Assembly: GCF_963678635.1 (NCBI RefSeq)
Contig: NC_087065.1
Location: 15,225,853 to 15,289,852, forward strand
Reading direction: 5' to 3'
Source of the DNA: Symsagittifera roscoffensis
Taxonomy: Eukaryota; Xenacoelomorpha; Acoela; Convolutidae
Length of the DNA stretch: 64,000 nucleotides
Numbering within the stretch: the stretch's first letter is position 1; each line of letters starts with the position of its first letter. Under the pieces are notes generated by a model, which worked only from the letters and a program-made list of their open reading frames with translations, was not told the origin of the DNA and made no database searches. Shown piece by piece: positions 1 to 10,935 of this stretch. Both the position numbers and the translations under genes were made by a program.

Positions 1-4
1 CAAA

Positions 5-50
5 AATTTTGCGCCGCAGACAAAATTTTGAAAAAAAAACAGGTCAAAAA
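5..50. repeat. Fragment matching the interior of the MITE at 385-631
   Basis: The segment around TGCGCCGCAG at 10-19, followed by a caaa/tttt run and a gtcaaaaaa tract, is repeated in direct orientation at 532-578 inside the MITE. The window probably begins within another copy of the same family. The rest of 60-376 is AT-rich with no gene; a short open frame there (28-279) has no recognisable feature. Confidence 0.55.
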
Positions 51-376
51 AAGCAATTTTGGGCAATTTTTGAAATTTTTGTTCGCTTTTGCTTCGTTTG
101 CTTCCCTTAAATCCGGGACTGATTGGAATTTCAGGACAATGCATCAAAAAGAAAGAGGCATTCCTATTTATCTCCAAAAATTTGCCATTTTGGTTGACCA
201 AATAAAGCTGGAAAAGTGCAGTGAGAATAATTTCATAAGTCTCACTGTAAAAACTTTTCAACTGTTAGTCTCACAGTAAATTTCACGAATATATCCTTAA
301 GAACCAAAAATCAGCTATATTTTTTCAAGCCGGCAATCCCCTAAAGAGCCTGAAACGCAAACAAAAAATCAAAAAC

Positions 377-639
377 AATAAAATCAGGGGGCGGATCTAG
401 GATTTTCTCGAGGGGTGGGGGGGCGGATTTTCAAATAATTTTCGAAAATTTTGACGACCTTTTTTTTTAGGTCGATCAGATTGAGTTTCCGAGCTCTCCC
501 CAAGCAGTAAAAAGACCCTGTTTTGGGCAAATTTTCTGCGCCGCAGGCAAATTTTTGATAAAACATGTCAAAAAAGCCGTCCGCCCCTGTCCACCCAACC
601 CCCCCCCCCCCCCCCCTATAATCCGCCCCTGAATAAAAT
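377..639. mobile_element. hAT-like MITE with perfect 8-bp target-site duplication
   Basis: A 247-bp non-coding element occupies 385-631. Its left end begins CAGGGGGCGGATCTAGG and its right end, read in reverse complement, begins CAGGGGCGGATTATAGG, giving short imperfect terminal inverted repeats. The flanks are identical 8-mers, AATAAAAT at 377-384 and 632-639, the duplication length typical of hAT transposases. The interior holds a run of about 19 C (598-616) and a GC-rich arm and has no plausible ORF. It must have been mobilised in trans by a hAT transposase encoded elsewhere. Seen: ends, duplication, size. Known: 8-bp duplications and CAGGGGCGGA-type ends are common in hAT MITEs. Inferred: the family assignment. 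Confidence 0.85.
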
Positions 640-1230
640 TTTGATAGACTGAATTAGTACTACCTACTAATTTTGATACCAAGTATATGGCCAAAATCAT
701 CATAGGGTTTCTCAACTGCATGTAACGAAATATGTCTGCGGCCAATAGAATGCAATGACGAAGAAAATTTGTAATTTACCTCAAAGTTGGAGGAGTTGGA
801 TTTTTGTCCTGAAAGAATAAGTGAAAAGACTAGAGAACCTTGTGAACTGATCAAAAAGCGGTACCAGCAGCATGTGAAAAACTATTTTCAGACAAACAAA
901 CTCGAACCACGCTCAAATAACTGCAAAAATCAAAATGCTTTAAACACGAAGGGTGGCACCACAAAATGAAAAATTAGCAAGTATAGCAGAAGAAAACAAA
1001 AACCAAAAAGCAAAACTTTCTATTCAGATAAACTATAAAGATTCATGATGCAAACAAGATAGCCACCAGAATGCTCAAGACCATGAGAAGGTGAGGGCCT
1101 CCAAGAAAGAAACAAATAAACAGAAGAAGTAAGGAAAGATTAATTCACGCAAGCAGAGCGGCAGAATACATGCTGAACCACTAAGGGAAGCATTCCCACG
1201 CAAGAAACGACGAGAGCCAATCAAAAACCA
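640..1230. other. Region without a recognised gene, higher GC
   Basis: This stretch is visibly richer in G+C and in A-rich codon-like triplets than the DNA after 2 kb. A 60-codon open frame at 787-969 (+) is Lys/Asn/Gln-rich and has no recognisable motif. It could be decayed upstream sequence of the reverse transcriptase remnant that follows, but the catalytic YxDD box expected just before that remnant is not present. Confidence 0.4.
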
Positions 1231-1800
1231 TTGACAAGATGTGCACTAGAAAACCTGGTTGAATGGTTGTCATCTTTGACTGAAAAAGGTCCGAAGTATG
1301 GCTATTACCCCGAGCCAAGCAAAAGTTATTTGGTTGTTCACCCGAACTTTGTTGAAAAAGCTCATCAATTGTTTGACAGGTTCGGCATCAGAATAGTTGA
1401 AGGTAGAAGATATTTGGGTGGATTTATTGGCTCTGATGAAAGCAAAATTCTTTTCACTACAAAAAAGGTCCAAGAATGGTTGGATTGTCTTAGCTAGTTG
1501 TCCAAAGTGGCAGAAAAAGAACCTCAAGCTGCTTTAGTTGATTAACAAGATCACTGCAATGCGAATGGAGCAGTTGTTTGCTCCTCTCGAGAAGATGTTG
1601 GAGGAAAATTTTTTGCCAAGCTTACTAGGAACTTCTAGTGTCACACACTCAGATCGTGTTTTGTATTCACTTCCCCGTCAAAAGAGGGGGACTAGGTGTA
1701 CGAAATCCAATAGAAGGTGCCGAACTAGCACTTTCCACTTCACGTGAAGCAACCGACTGTCTCGTGAGTTCGATCCTTCACCAAGATGATTTCGACCAAA
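1231..1800 (+). pseudogene. Reverse transcriptase C-terminal remnant, cut by the assembly gap
   Basis: Three consecutive + strand frames together resemble the region just after the polymerase active site of a retroelement reverse transcriptase: LENLVEWLSSLTEKGPKYGY and YLGGFIGSDES in frame 1 (1,231-1,497), then a TAG at 1,495, further in-frame sequence to a TAA near 1,550, a second frame with FAPLEKMLEENFLPSLLG (about 1,560-1,660), and a third with KRGGLGVRNP and STSREA (about 1,660-1,797). At least two stops and two frameshifts make it inactive. The YxDD box would lie upstream and is missing. The frame is still open at the N gap, so the 3' end cannot be judged. The motif set is familiar from invertebrate retroelement RTs of uncertain class; it is unrelated to the gypsy-type RT further right and on the opposite strand. 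Confidence 0.7.
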
Positions 1801-2000
1801 NNNNNNNNNNNNNNNNNNNNNNNNNNNNNNNNNNNNNNNNNNNNNNNNNNNNNNNNNNNNNNNNNNNNNNNNNNNNNNNNNNNNNNNNNNNNNNNNNNNN
1901 NNNNNNNNNNNNNNNNNNNNNNNNNNNNNNNNNNNNNNNNNNNNNNNNNNNNNNNNNNNNNNNNNNNNNNNNNNNNNNNNNNNNNNNNNNNNNNNNNNNN
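1801..2000. other. Assembly gap (200 N)
   Basis: Exactly 200 N separate the RT remnant from the retroelement cluster. The even length suggests a scaffolding placeholder of unknown true size, so the relation between the two sides is not certain. Confidence 0.99.
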
Positions 2001-2900
2001 GAACAACTGTAGTCTATGATTTTTTCAAATTGTTCTGGTGCTGACACTACAAGTAGTTTCAGCACTTACAAATATGTGTCAATGTTAGTGTTGGAATATG
2101 ATTGATTAGTTAGTATTTTTTTATTGAGATCCTTTTATCAAAAAAATAATTGGCTTATAAATACTAGTTCAGAACTGATTCCACCTATTCGGGGTTTAGA
2201 GAGTTTTTAATTTTTAATTGTTTATTGTAGTGAACGACGGATGAAGTAGTTTTCTTTTAGAAGTTTGAGCAGTGACTTCTTGAAGTGGGGAGAGATTTAG
2301 TTGATGTAGTTGTTTGGGCACTCAGAAGAATATCGTTTGTTCGTATTTCCAATAAGGGTCTCGTTGATCCAACAAGGGTGATTGTGTAAAGACTTCAGAT
2401 CAGATCGATTCAATTATGTGTTGATTTCGTTAAGCTTTGAGCGAGACTACGTGCAGGGTGAAGTTTGACTTTTCTGCGTGAATTGCCAAGTGACTAGGAT
2501 CGGTATGTGAGATCAACATCGAGATGTCCATTGGTCTGTTTCAATGGGTTTCCTCTGCTGCAATGTTGGGTCCATATTTTAAATCCTTTGAGGGTAGTGG
2601 CTGCGGCAAAAAATCAAATATATTTTCAACTCCAAAGTTGGCTGCTCGTTCCTTGGGCTTTAAAACTTTTTTTACATCACATTGCATTTATATATCGACA
2701 TCTTATTAGTGAAGTCAGTTTTTAGTCATGATTTATTATTAGTTATTTTTGCAAAAGCGTTTTTAATTAGTTCTATTTAATATGCGTATGTATTCTAGAA
2801 ATGGGACTTCGATGGGCTGTATATATTCGAGGGGGATGATTAGTGGGCGGGATTCTTCAATGTCAAAGGACTTTTCTAGTGTGCAGAATATAAAAATTTA
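2001..2900. other. Non-coding stretch left of the env remnant; possible promoter or LTR debris
   Basis: No coding sequence is supported. A TATAAATA box lies at 2,156-2,163 on the + strand in a context (TGTTGGAATATG about 70 bases upstream) that could be the start of a long terminal repeat, but no matching second LTR was found, including in the 44.5-45.3 kb area where the 5' LTR of the minus-strand element would be expected. Left as unexplained. Confidence 0.3.
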
Positions 2901-4850
2901 TCTGATGGGATCGTAGTTACCGTGTATATTAGTATTTGTCGTACAAAAAATAAAACTTAAAATTTAAGGTGATGTGTGTTTAGAGTTATTGAATGTGAAT
3001 CTGTGCAGTGGATTTCGTGATGGTATGTTAGTTATGTAGTGGTGTTGACTGATAAGATTTTCTTTGATGTCCTAAAATATCCGCTGTAATCTTGTGCGTA
3101 TATATCGGAGAACCCTGTGGTTTCAGCAAGTTTTCTTAATATTGGATTGTGTCCATTTTGAAAAGAAGTTCTTGAAAGTTTTGTATTCGAACGCGATGTT
3201 GTATATGGGATCTAGAGTATAAACCGATTGATTGCAAATCTATGTTTGGGTTACGAGTGATAGCTCTGATGCTTTCTGGTGAAAATTTCTTTAATGGTGG
3301 CATAGGAGTAGTGTATGTGGTGAGAAATTAAACATTATCTTCATTTGAGTTTAGCTGTACAACATTGCGGCTATTTTCAGATCCACGTGGGACAGCTGTG
3401 TCCCAAAAACATATGCGTCTGGAAACGCTGTTGACAAATTGTGATTTTTTTTTGAACATAGGGATAGTTTTATAGCATCGTTTAAATTCATGGTGATACT
3501 TTGTTAGTATATGTGTGATACCAGAGAATATTTCCTTCTTAATCGATAAAATTTGATCTGTTACCTGATAATGAAAATCCCGCATGAGTTTTTTTTAGTA
3601 CTGCTAATGCAAGTGATTGTACTTTTTGTGTTCCTTCGAGTTCACATAGCTGATGGCGTGTTTCTAGTTCGGATAAGGGAATTTCTTGAAAACTAAGTGT
3701 ATACCATACTGAATTGCGCCAAAGTATGTTTTATTCAAGAGTGATAGTTTTTGTAAGCGTGTGTTGCCTTGATCTTTTGGGCAAAGTTTTCAACCCAGAA
3801 ATCCAGCATTTTTCAAAAATATTACTGGGATATAAGATTTTTCGTCGTTAGGACTTTGGTACGGTTGAGTCGGGTTAGTTATAAATTTTCTTGTTTTCAT
3901 GTCGAAACTTTTTTTGTACTCGACAAGAATTGCTGAGTATTATGTTTTATAAGGTATTGTAGTATATTTGAAATGACTTCAGTTTCAGGTTAGATTTGAA
4001 AACGCTTTTTTTTGTTTTCAATTCCATCAATAATTTTTGTAGATTTTTCTAATGGATTTTATTTAATGAAGATTTATTTTTTCAAAAGGAATTGATTCAT
4101 TGAAGTGTTTTTGATGAAAACTAATTTTTCTTGGAGTGGTAGGATTGCAATAACTTTAGTCGTTTTTGCAAGGTAAGCGTTTTCCTTGATATAATATAGC
4201 AGCGTTTGTTAAATTTCGTGTTAATTGTACTTTTCTAATTGAGTTTTCTAATTGAAATAGAAAGGTTATCAATTCTAAGGTGTGGCATCCAATTTTCATT
4301 GGTTAAATCATAACATAATCGTCCGTTTGCGCCGTGGAACGTGTTTTTATTGTCTAGTTTTATATGACCTTGGTATCTTTCAAGTTCTGCTTGGTGTGCT
4401 GAGTCTGGAAAAACTTGGAAATGTAATAATTTACGATTCGTGCCTTTGTTGCTAGTTAAAATTAATTGTTTTGGACGGTTTTCACAGTTTTCGGGGTTAA
4501 ATGGTAAAAGTCTTTCAATGCTGCTTTGGTAAAAAGATTATTGGTCGAGCATGTTTTTGTTTCCATTTGAGACTTGGGAACATTACACTTTTTTTTTTCT
4601 TCTGAAAAGTTCGCTGTGAATTTATATCCTGTTAAGGTTGTAGCTCGTGTCTTTGAATAGAGTGTTGCTACTATTCTTGTTGTTTCTATTTCTTGTGGTT
4701 CGAATTCGCATTGAGTTACATGATTCATAACGTATTTATATAGTGTTTTTTGTACATTTTGTTCACAATCATACTGGGTAACTACTAGGTCTTGTGGTCT
4801 TGTTTGGGGGGAGAGATTTTGATGAGAGGTAGGTTCTAAGAAAACAAGGG
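2900..4850 (-). pseudogene. env-like ectodomain remnant of the gypsy-type element
   Basis: Read on the minus strand, protein-like blocks run from about 4,840 to 3,030 in shifting frames. The first contains TQYDCEQNVQKTLYKYV followed by a Cys/Lys-rich block (open frame 4,462-4,728 plus upstream codons); the next (about 4,455-4,250) contains ERYQGHIKLDNKNTFHG and GRLCYDLTNENW; the next (about 3,700-3,550) CELEGTQKVQSLALAVL and AGFSLSGNRSNF; then an 85-codon frame (3,328-3,585) with VNSVSRR and WDTAVPRGSEN; then SPESIRAITRNPNIDLQSI near 3,200. Stops and frameshifts separate them. Cys spacing, position 3' of the pol-derived units and the membrane-anchor modules next door favour a surface glycoprotein of an errantivirus-like element. 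There is no direct family proof from sequence alone, and it is clearly non-functional. Confidence 0.55.
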
Positions 4851-5640
4851 GAAAAGATTTAAAGAAAAATAGTATTAAAAGATATACGTGTAAGATGCAT
4901 GTGTAGTCCTGAATATGGATTTTAAAGTGTTATATATCCAAGTGCCTTTTTTGTATGCCTGTCGTATTTATAGATATAGTTATAGATGGATAATTGGGAG
5001 GTAAAAATTGAGTTGTTATATTTGGTGGAGCTAGGGGTAATGGGCAATGAAATAAATTAATTAGTTTCACTCTTAATTCAAATTTAAGAGTTAAATTGTC
5101 TTGTAAAAGAATCTGTATATCGTGTTCTTTTATGTGTTTAGGATATCGTGTCTGTATTGTAATCTGTTTAGTGCCAAATTATGTAATCTATCGCTGTCAA
5201 GATGTTGACCAAATAGGAGAGAGGGTGCAACGAATGTATTCCAATCTAATCGTAGAGGTATTTTAGTGGCTAAAAGTTCCCGATATATATCGTCTAAATT
5301 TGTAGAGATTTTTAGTGGAAATGTGGTAGTTGGAGTTTGACTTACTGTTGAAGGGTTTGGAGGTTAAATTTTTTCAACTTGAGTGAATCATTGTGTCATT
5401 TGATGTGGAAGACGTTGTAATGAAGTGGGGGGGGGGGGGGTTAAATGGATTTTCACGAATTTGTTCTGAAGTAGGGGTTAATCCTAAGTAATCTGATTGT
5501 ATATATGGAGTATTTTGTTGCCAAATTGATTGTAATGGTGGAAGGGTTACTTTAAATTGTATTGCTGAAAAGATCTAAAGGATTTGGTGATGGTGATTTT
5601 TGAATATTAAAATGAACTCTAGGTTCTTCGGGGATGGACT
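4850..5640 (-). pseudogene. Decayed retroelement reading frame between tail module and env block
   Basis: The minus strand shows protein-like stretches: QSIWQQNTPYIQSDYLGLTP (about 5,530-5,470), LDDIYRELLATKIPLRLDWN and FVAPSLLFGQHLDSDRL (about 5,300-5,190), and a further Leu/Pro-rich part down to about 4,930, joined by at least one stop and one shift. A poly-C run on the minus strand (poly-G at 5,429-5,440) interrupts the upper part. The order suggests one ORF continuing toward the env-like block. No domain is recognised. Confidence 0.45.
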
Positions 5641-6190
5641 ATTTTCCTTTCTATTGTAGACGTTTGCTTTCAATTTTGACTTGGATGTCTCGTTCTATTA
5701 AGGTTTTAAAGGAGAGAAAGATAGATGTTATACGTTGGGTTTTTTTTGTGGTTCGCTTAGAGGTGCGTGGCGGATTACTTGTATAAAAGGCTCAGATAAT
5801 AATGCGTGTCTTGTTTCGAATGTGTAGGGATTTCTTGAAAAGAAATGCGGGTAGTTGATTATGGTTAGTTTGTTTGACTACACGTTGGTGTTGTGGGGAG
5901 TTCTTGTCATGTTGTAGTCGGTAGGGGTTGTTCAGTTGGTTGTTGATAAGCAATTTTGGAATTTTCAACTAATTTTTTTATGAACATAATTTATGTTGTT
6001 TTCCTGTTTTTCTTATTCTTCTATGAAATTGATTGATAAAACTGTTACTAGTGCAAAGGTGATTATTGCTTGTTTTATACATTTACATATAGTCAAAATT
6101 GAGGAAACGAGGAAGGTGACAAAAATTACGAAAAATAAGAAAGATGTCTTTCTTATAGAATAAAGGTCTTAACAATTAAATAGTTGTTTA
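5640..6190 (-). pseudogene. Membrane-anchor and cytoplasmic-tail module, copy a
   Basis: On the minus strand a strongly hydrophobic helix (about 6,155-6,090; FVIFVTFLVSSILTIC) is followed by Cys/Lys and a second hydrophobic stretch ending in a stop near 6,020, then a Pro/Thr/Gln-rich segment (QQPTEQPLPTTT) and a conserved tail block with NPYTFETRHALLSEPF about 5,840-5,790. This is the layout of a viral-type transmembrane anchor plus cytoplasmic tail. Paralogous modules lie at 7,060-7,560 and 8,940-9,370, and near-identical copies elsewhere in the array. Stops and frameshifts break this copy. Confidence 0.5.
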
Positions 6191-7060
6191 AATATCGTAC
6201 CCGAGGAGGTGGTCAAGGTTTTTTGAGAAGCTCAGGTAGGCTTTTGTGAGGGAGTGAAAAATTACAAGAAAACTGCAAAAAATTATGAAAAATGTGGAAT
6301 TTTTCAAGGGTATCTATGCTAAAAAATGTCTTACGTTGAAAAAAGATTGTGAAAACTGAAGAAAATTTTGAAGTTATTGTTTTTAGAAATTGAAATTTTC
6401 GAGAAAGAAGCATTTGAGAAATGATTGGTTTCGTCGAAATATTTTTTCTTTGTTGAATTTAAAATCAATGTGGCCAGATTGTTTTTTGATTTTCGACAAG
6501 GGGGTCGGATATGGGAAATTTTTGGTGAGGAGAAGTCTGGAAGTCTGGGATTGAGCTTCCTAGTTTTCTTTTTATTTAATGGATGGTTCGGCGTTTTGCG
6601 AAGTTATGTCTACTTTAGCCTAAATGATGTCGGATTTTGCCTTTAGACTTATTTAATAATTTTCCTTGGGGCAAATGTGGGGTATAAGTTGTGACAATAT
6701 TGTTGATTTTGTACCGGTTTAAAGGGAAGGGTTCCAACATTTAAATTTTGCTTATCTTAATTGTCAAATATGAGCGTGATGCTTATTTTTGACCTGGTGG
6801 TCTTTTAGTTATAGTTTCATATTAATTTGAAGTAAGCAATGTGTCGGCTAATGAAGTGGTGTCAAGCTGAGGTGATGTTTTGAACTCAATCTGATCGGTT
6901 GAAATTAAACTAGTTATTCAAGATCTTAAAATTAAACATAGAGAAAAAAAATTTGATGTAGTTTGAAATAGTCTTAGTAATGTATTTAATTTTTTAGGAA
7001 AAGGTTTTTGAAATTCAACTTTTTTAAGTAATTTAAATTGTGGGATGTATTAATTGTCTA
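6190..7060. other. Spacer upstream of anchor module a
   Basis: T-rich + strand sequence. Short open frames exist on both strands (6,213-6,413 minus; 6,425-6,646 plus) and recur only because the whole block is duplicated at 14.4-15.3 and 26.3-27.2 kb. They have no recognisable domain, and a paralogous stretch at 9,590-9,850 does not preserve the same frame structure well, so I do not call a gene. Confidence 0.4.
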
Positions 7061-7560
7061 TTTTTTGTAGATGTTTGATTTTGGTTTTGACTAGGATGCC
7101 TTGATCTATTAAGGTCTTCTTGGGGAGAAGGATAGATGTTGTATGTTGGTTTGTATTGCGGTTCGAGGTGCATGGCAAACTACGGGTATTAAAGGTTCGG
7201 ATAGTAACGCGTGTCCTTTGTCAAATGTGTAAGGGTTTTCTTGAAATGAAATTGATGATTGGGGTTGGTTTATTTGAGTAGACGTTGGTATTGTTGGAAG
7301 TTCCTCGGACGTCGTAGTCGGTGGGGATTGTTCTATTGGTTGTTGATTAGCAATTTTGAAATGTTTGATTTTTTTTTCTTAAAAAAAAATCTTTGTTCTT
7401 TATAATATTCTCCCATAAAATTGTTTAAGAGGATTGTTGCTAATGCAAAATGGTTTCTTGCTTTTTTTATACTTTTACATATTGTTAGAATTAGGGAAAC
7501 TAGATGGGTGACAAAAATACTGTAAGAAGAAGGATGTCTTTTTTGTTGAATAGATGTCTC
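7060..7560 (-). pseudogene. Membrane-anchor and cytoplasmic-tail module, copy b (best preserved)
   Basis: This is the most readable copy: on the minus strand one frame runs from about 7,560 to about 7,120, with a hydrophobic segment (IFVTHLVSLILTIC, about 7,525-7,480), a basic stretch, a Tyr-containing juxtamembrane part, a Lys cluster, a Pro/Thr/Gln/Ser-rich linker (NQQPIEQSPPTTT) and the tail block ENPYTFDKGHALLSEPLIPV before two stops. Compared with copies a and c it keeps the linker and tail in one frame. It probably represents the C-terminal part of an env-type protein. The upstream ectodomain is absent here, so it is a fragment. Confidence 0.55.
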
Positions 7561-8370
7561 AACATTTACGTAGTTATTGAATTGTCTTACCTGAGGAGGT
7601 GGTCAAGCATTATTGCAAAATTGAAGTAGGCTTTGGTTAGGGAATGAAAAAATTCGAAAAAACTGCAAAAAAATTATTAAGAAGAGGAGGATTATTTCGA
7701 GGGTGTCTAGCATAAAAAATCTACCGAATTGAAAAAAGATTGAAAAAATTGAAGGAAAGTTTAATAATTGTTGTCTTGAGAATTCGACCTGTTTGAGAAA
7801 GAAGCATTTGAAATTTGATTCGGTTCGTCGAAACTTTTTTTACTTTCTGAGTCGAAAATTGAGTGTGGTCGGATTGTTTAATAATTTTTGACAAGTGGGC
7901 TGGATATATGTAGTTTTTGGTCGAGGCAAGTTTGGAGGTCTAGGATTGAGCTTCCTAAATTTGTATTTATTTTTGATGATTGGGGGTATTCAGGAATTAT
8001 ATGTTTTTTAGGCTAAATGATCAGGTCGTATTTTTGCTTTAAGTTTCTTCAGTATTTTTCCTTGGGGGAAATTTGGAGTGTAAGTTGAGACATTTTTGTT
8101 GGATTTTGTTTATTTCAGTTGTCAATTATGAGCGTGTTGCCTTTTTTTTACCCGAAGGTCTTTAAGTTATAGTTTGAAGTGAGCAATGTCTCGGCTAAGG
8201 AAGTGCTGTCAGAATGGGGTGAAGTTTAGATAGATTCTGATTGACTGAAATTGATCTAGTTGTTTAAGAGTGGTAGCATGAAATCTGAAAAGGAGAAGAA
8301 AAACCGACGAAAATTTTAAAATGTTTAAAAATGATTAATTATTTTAAAAGGGGTTTTTGAAATTCATTAT
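7560..8370. other. Spacer between repeated retroelement modules
   Basis: T-rich on the + strand. It resembles the spacer at 6.2-6.7 kb in overall composition and in several short blocks (gttcgtcgaaa, gtggtcggattgtttaataatttttgacaag), so it is an older duplicate of it. No gene seen. Confidence 0.4.
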
Positions 8371-8374
8371 TTCA

Positions 8375-8935
8375 TTATTCTGTAATAGTTTTGATTGTGG
8401 GATGAAATTTTTGTAATCTTTTTGTGGTTGACTTCGGAGTCGTGATAATTGTGGTTGTTGTGAAATGTCTTTTGTTTCCTGTGGTAACAGTTTTTCTTCT
8501 AATTTTCAATTTATTTTTGTTTTTGAGGTACTTGTCTATTACTTTTTCTGTGAAGGTTTGGTGTGGTATTTCTAACTTCTGTATTTTTTTATTCTTATTA
8601 TTGTGTTGATAAATGTATGTTTTGATTTTGTTGATGATTATCATCTGAGTTGCTGTGGACAATTTTTAGTCCTGTAAAGGAGTATAACTGAGTTTATTCG
8701 CGAAGAGCATAATCGTTTGGGTAATATGGTAAAAGAATATTTCGATGTTGAATTATTTCTTTTTTATACAATAAGTTTGTATGTTACATCAGTGGGTTTA
8801 TAAAGGGTTTCAAGTGGTCCTTTTCAGATTGGTTGTATTTTTTTGGACTTTCCTTTTCTTTTACAAAACTTGGCATTAAGCATATGTTTCAATTTTTAAG
8901 TTTGTAGCTGGTGTGAATCGTGAATTTATTTGTGA
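8375..8935 (-). pseudogene. pol 3' end: integrase C-terminal scrap plus Lys-rich tail
   Basis: The upper part (about 8,930-8,770, minus) matches in broken form the integrase GPY/F region found intact at about 10,490-10,320. It is followed by LLPYYPNDYALRE and YSFTGLKIVHSNS and then by a Lys/Arg/Thr-rich 95-codon open frame (8,375-8,662; QKLEIPHQTFTEKVIDKYLK). The basic tail could be the C-terminus of pol. The 95-codon frame is near-identical in three copies (8,375, 16,630, 28,493) because of segmental duplication, not necessarily selection. A related, shorter version lies at 10,000-10,300. Confidence 0.5.
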
Positions 8936-8939
8936 TTGA

Positions 8940-9370
8940 ACATTTTGTCTTTGTTGTAATTTTCTATTTTTGGATGTCTTGTTTTATTAAAATTTGGTTG
9001 GAGAGAAACATAGATTTCATACGTTGGTTCGTATTGTGTTTGCTTAGAGGTGCGTGGCGGAATACTGCTATCAAAGGTTCAGATAATAACACAAGTTTTT
9101 CTTCGAATGTGTAGAGATTTTCTTGAAAAAAATGCGTGTTTATGATCGAGATTGGTTTTTTTGACTAGACGTTGGTGTTTTTGGGAGTTGTTGTGATGTC
9201 GTAGTCGGTAGATTTTGTTGCGTAGGTTATTGATTAGTAATTTTAGAATGTTTCAACTGTTTTGTTTAGGAAAAAAATCTAAATTGTTTAAAGTTTTTTT
9301 CTAAAAAAATGATTAAGAGGGTTGTTGCAAAAGGTGATTATTACCCTTTTTATACATTTACATATTGTCA
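8940..9370 (-). pseudogene. Membrane-anchor and cytoplasmic-tail module, copy c
   Basis: This is a third, more divergent and more broken paralogue of the anchor/tail module: the + strand landmarks acgttggt(g/a)tt and gtcgtagtcggt and the HALLSEP-type block are recognisable in the same order. It is too damaged for translation in one frame. It repeats at 17,190-17,617 and 29,060-29,480. Confidence 0.45.
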
Positions 9371-10000
9371 AAATTTGGCAAACGAGGAAAGTGACAAAAT
9401 TTAAGAAAAAAAGAAAGATGTCTAGGTTAGGTAGGCTTTTATGAGGGAGTGAAAAATTATTTTAAAAAAAACTGCAAAAAATTATGAAAAAGGGGAGGAT
9501 TATTTCAAGGTTATCCATGCAAAAAAAATACCTAGTTGAAAAAAGATTGTGAAAACTGATAAAAAAATTTTGAAGTTACTGTTGTTAGAAATTGAAATGT
9601 TCGAGAAATGATTTGTTCCGTCGAAATATTTATTACTTGTTGAATTTAAAATCGATGTGGCCAGATTGTTTTTTGATTTTCGACAAGTGGGTTGGAAATG
9701 GGAAAATTTGGTTGAGAGAAGTCTGGAGATCTAGGAATGAACTTCTTAGTTTTTTTTTTATTGGATGGTTTGGGGTTTTGCGAAGTTATATCGACTTTAG
9801 CCTAAATGATCACGTCGGATTTTGTCTTAAGACATTTTTAACAGGATTTTTATATAAAAATGGAGAAAAAATGAAAAGTTTGACAAACAAAATTGTCAAT
9901 TAATGTATTTAAATAATTTGGAAGGGGTTTCTGCAATTCAAAATTTTTAAAAAATTTTAGATTGCGGGATGAAAATTTGTAATATGTTCGTGGTTGACTT
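9370..10000. other. Spacer, paralogous to 6.2-6.7 kb
   Basis: It contains the blocks gttgaatttaaaatcgatgtggccagattg and cctaaatgatcacgtcggattttg, shared with 6.45-6.65 kb. The 103-codon + strand frame at 9,592-9,903 is opposite to the coding direction of the element and shifts in the 29.7 kb copy, so it is treated as chance. Confidence 0.4.
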
Positions 10001-10935
10001 CGGAGTCGTGACTTTACTTTTGTTTTCTGTTAAATCTTTTCTTCTTATTTATGATTCATCTTTTGTTTTTGAGGTACTTGTCTATTACTTTTTCTGTGAA
10101 GTTTTGGTGTGGTATTTCTAACTTCTGTATTTTTTCATTCTAATCATTGTGTTGATTAATGTATGTTTTGATTTTGTTGATGATTATCATCTGAGTTGCT
10201 GTGGACAATTTTTAGTCCTGTATAAGAGTATAACTGTGTTTATTCGCCGAGAGCATAATCATTTGGGTAATGTGGTAACAGATTATTCGATGTTGAATTA
10301 TTTCTTTTTTTCTAATCAATAACTTTGTATGTTACATCAGTGGGTTTATAAATAATTTGAAGTGGTCCTTTTTGGATTGGTTGTAACTTATTGGATATTC
10401 CTTTTTGTTTTACAAAACTTGGTATTAAGACATATGTTCCAATTTTTAAGTTTGTAGCTAGTGTGAATCGTGGCTACACAATGTTTCTAGGCAACTCCAA
10501 ATTTGGCTACACAATGTTTCTAGAGTGTTGTGTATGCGTAATAAGCGTTACAATGAGGTACAGGGTTGAGTGCTACGTTGTGGGTAAATGCATCAACTAG
10601 TACTATTTTGTATGAATTTCCTTCTGAAGAGGGCGATAAAAGGTTTTTTGTGTCAAATGAAGTTCTGCGTAGGAAAAATAAGCTTTGTCCTTTAAAGTCT
10701 TGTTTTTCTGCTAATTGTTTCTAGTATGGTTATGCTGTATTTGATTGACATGTTATACAATCATTACATAAAATTTTCATCCAAACTGGTGCATTTGGAA
10801 AGTAAAAAGTTCGAAAAAAACTGAAGTATGCTTTTTCTGGTCCTGCATGTCCTTTTGTATTTAAGCAATGTGAAATATGGAATGCTAAGAGTATCATGCT
10901 TAATGGTAGGCTTGTTACTTTTAAATCACGGGTTT
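10000..10935 (-). pseudogene. Ty3/gypsy integrase with deleted catalytic core
   Basis: On the minus strand, from 10,930: an H2C2 zinc-binding domain with HISHCLNTKGHAG and, about 35 residues on, CNDCITC; a linker with EKQDFKGQSL; the start of the catalytic core with the first Asp in YKIVLVDAFTHNVALNPVPH (about 10,620-10,560); then a collapse, and finally the C-terminal GPY/F-type module with IGTYVLIPSFVKQKG and QKGPLQIIYKPTDVTYKVID (about 10,470-10,320), followed by the LLPHYPNDYALGE tail. The central part of the DD35E core, with the second Asp and Glu, is absent. At the deletion point a 19-base motif is present twice, 33 bases apart (10,472 and 10,505). Stops also occur in the H2C2-core linker. 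The order and motifs identify the family clearly; the gene cannot work. Confidence 0.85.

Noticed and set aside
384-854. Overlapping minus-strand ORFs around the MITE
   Set aside because: They run through the MITE inverted ends and the poly-C tract and have no protein-like composition.
1638-2065. ORFs spanning the N gap
   Set aside because: Most of their length is unknown bases; only the RT remnant left of the gap is supported.
2080-2500. Solo LTR starting TGTTGGAATATG with TATAAATA
   Set aside because: No second copy, no terminal CA with target duplication could be identified; kept only as a note.
6425-9903. Plus-strand ORFs of 61-103 codons recurring at offsets 8,255 and 20,119
   Set aside because: They recur because whole blocks are duplicated. 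They run opposite to the retroelement reading direction, are rich in Phe/Leu/Val as expected for the reverse of A-rich coding DNA, and have no domain.
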